Shown here in pieces: positions 5,160-5,365 of a DNA stretch of 5,365 nucleotides. The stretch is from contig JAQCAO010000082.1 of assembly GCA_027731885.1 (NCBI GenBank), forward strand, positions 1-5,365, in the 5' to 3' direction. The notes under the pieces were generated by a model, which was not told the origin of the DNA, ran no database searches, and saw only the letters and a list, made by a program, of their open reading frames with translations. Position 1 is the first letter of the stretch. Every line of letters starts with the position of its first letter. The position numbers and the translations under genes were made by a program. The DNA is from Actinomycetota bacterium (GTDB lineage: Bacteria; Actinomycetota; Actinomycetes; Nanopelagicales; Nanopelagicaceae).

Positions 5160-5365
5160 TTAGATCTGGTCGATATAACTTTTAACAATATCCACGCCAA
5201 GTCCATTTGAGATCACAATTGGAATCGCCGGAAAAAGTAGACCAGCGGCAAAAGCGGAATCACCAGCACCTGCTAAATCTTCTAGATACTCATCTCTAAA
5301 TTCCGCAACCAACTCCTGATGTTCGCTTTCACTAGCGGAGGTTGTCGGCGGATTGGTGCTGTAAT
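5160..5365 (-). CDS. C-terminal part of an unrecognised protein, cut by the window edge
   Basis: The minus strand is open from the right edge to TAA at 5160-5162, giving 67 residues and no ATG in frame, so the start lies outside. I do not recognise the protein. What is visible: a polar Ser/Thr/Pro/Glu-rich stretch (residues 1-17 of the fragment), then an acidic helix-like segment EFRDEYLEDL, then a hydrophobic stretch AAGLLFPAIPIVISNGLGV that could be a buried core or a weak membrane segment, ending SYIDQI. It converges on the HIT gene with only 11 nt between the stops. Codon use resembles the neighbouring genes, and the plus strand here is broken by stops. A chance open frame cannot be ruled out, though 67 open codons with protein-like composition argue for a real gene. 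Confidence 0.6.
   Translation of the reverse strand, partial: YSTNPPTTSASESEHQELVAEFRDEYLEDLAGAGDSAFAAGLLFPAIPIVISNGLGVDIVKSYIDQI

Noticed and set aside
5147..5160. AAGG-CTTTAA-CCTT inverted repeat between convergent stops as a terminator
   Set aside because: The stem has only four pairs and lacks a following T-tract on either strand.

Overview
The window reads as a compact, gene-dense piece of an actinobacterial chromosome of moderate GC content. I infer Actinomycetota, possibly one of the low-GC freshwater lineages such as Nanopelagicales (acI). The reasons are the thrS gene followed directly by a HIT-family Ap4A-phosphorylase-like gene, an arrangement known in actinobacteria such as Mycobacterium; the tRNA-Gly(GCC), tRNA-Cys(GCA), tRNA-Val(GAC) order, which I recall as an actinobacterial cluster; and an aminodeoxychorismate synthase sequence of actinobacterial type. 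The lineage is inference and no search was run.

Left part (1-793, minus strand): in transcription order come tRNA-Gly(GCC), tRNA-Cys(GCA), a small cupin gene of the type II mannose-6-phosphate isomerase family, then tRNA-Val(GAC). The protein gene sits inside the tRNA cluster. An identical 14-nt sequence follows both tRNA-Cys and tRNA-Val, a 10-bp tandem repeat lies beside it, a stable hairpin separates tRNA-Gly from tRNA-Cys, and a short tRNA-like fragment overlaps the cupin stop codon.

A divergent promoter region of about 70 bases (794-863) separates the tRNA unit from a plus-strand operon.

Centre and right (864-5148, plus strand): pabB (aminodeoxychorismate synthase component I, broken by an apparent 1-nt deletion near 1598-1600), pabC-like aminodeoxychorismate lyase (class IV PLP enzyme), thrS (complete threonyl-tRNA synthetase) and a HIT-domain Ap4A phosphorylase-like protein. 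Gaps are 1-nt overlap, 4 nt and 2 nt, so the four genes look cotranscribed. PabB and PabC make p-aminobenzoate for folate from chorismate. ThrRS charges tRNA-Thr, and the HIT enzyme plausibly removes Ap4A, a known by-product of aminoacyl-tRNA synthetases.

Right edge (5160-5365, minus strand): the C-terminal 67 residues of an unrecognised protein converge on the HIT gene and run off the window. I found no CRISPR array, insertion sequence or clear novel system. The most unusual points are the pabB frameshift and the cupin gene lodged among tRNAs with repeated flanks.
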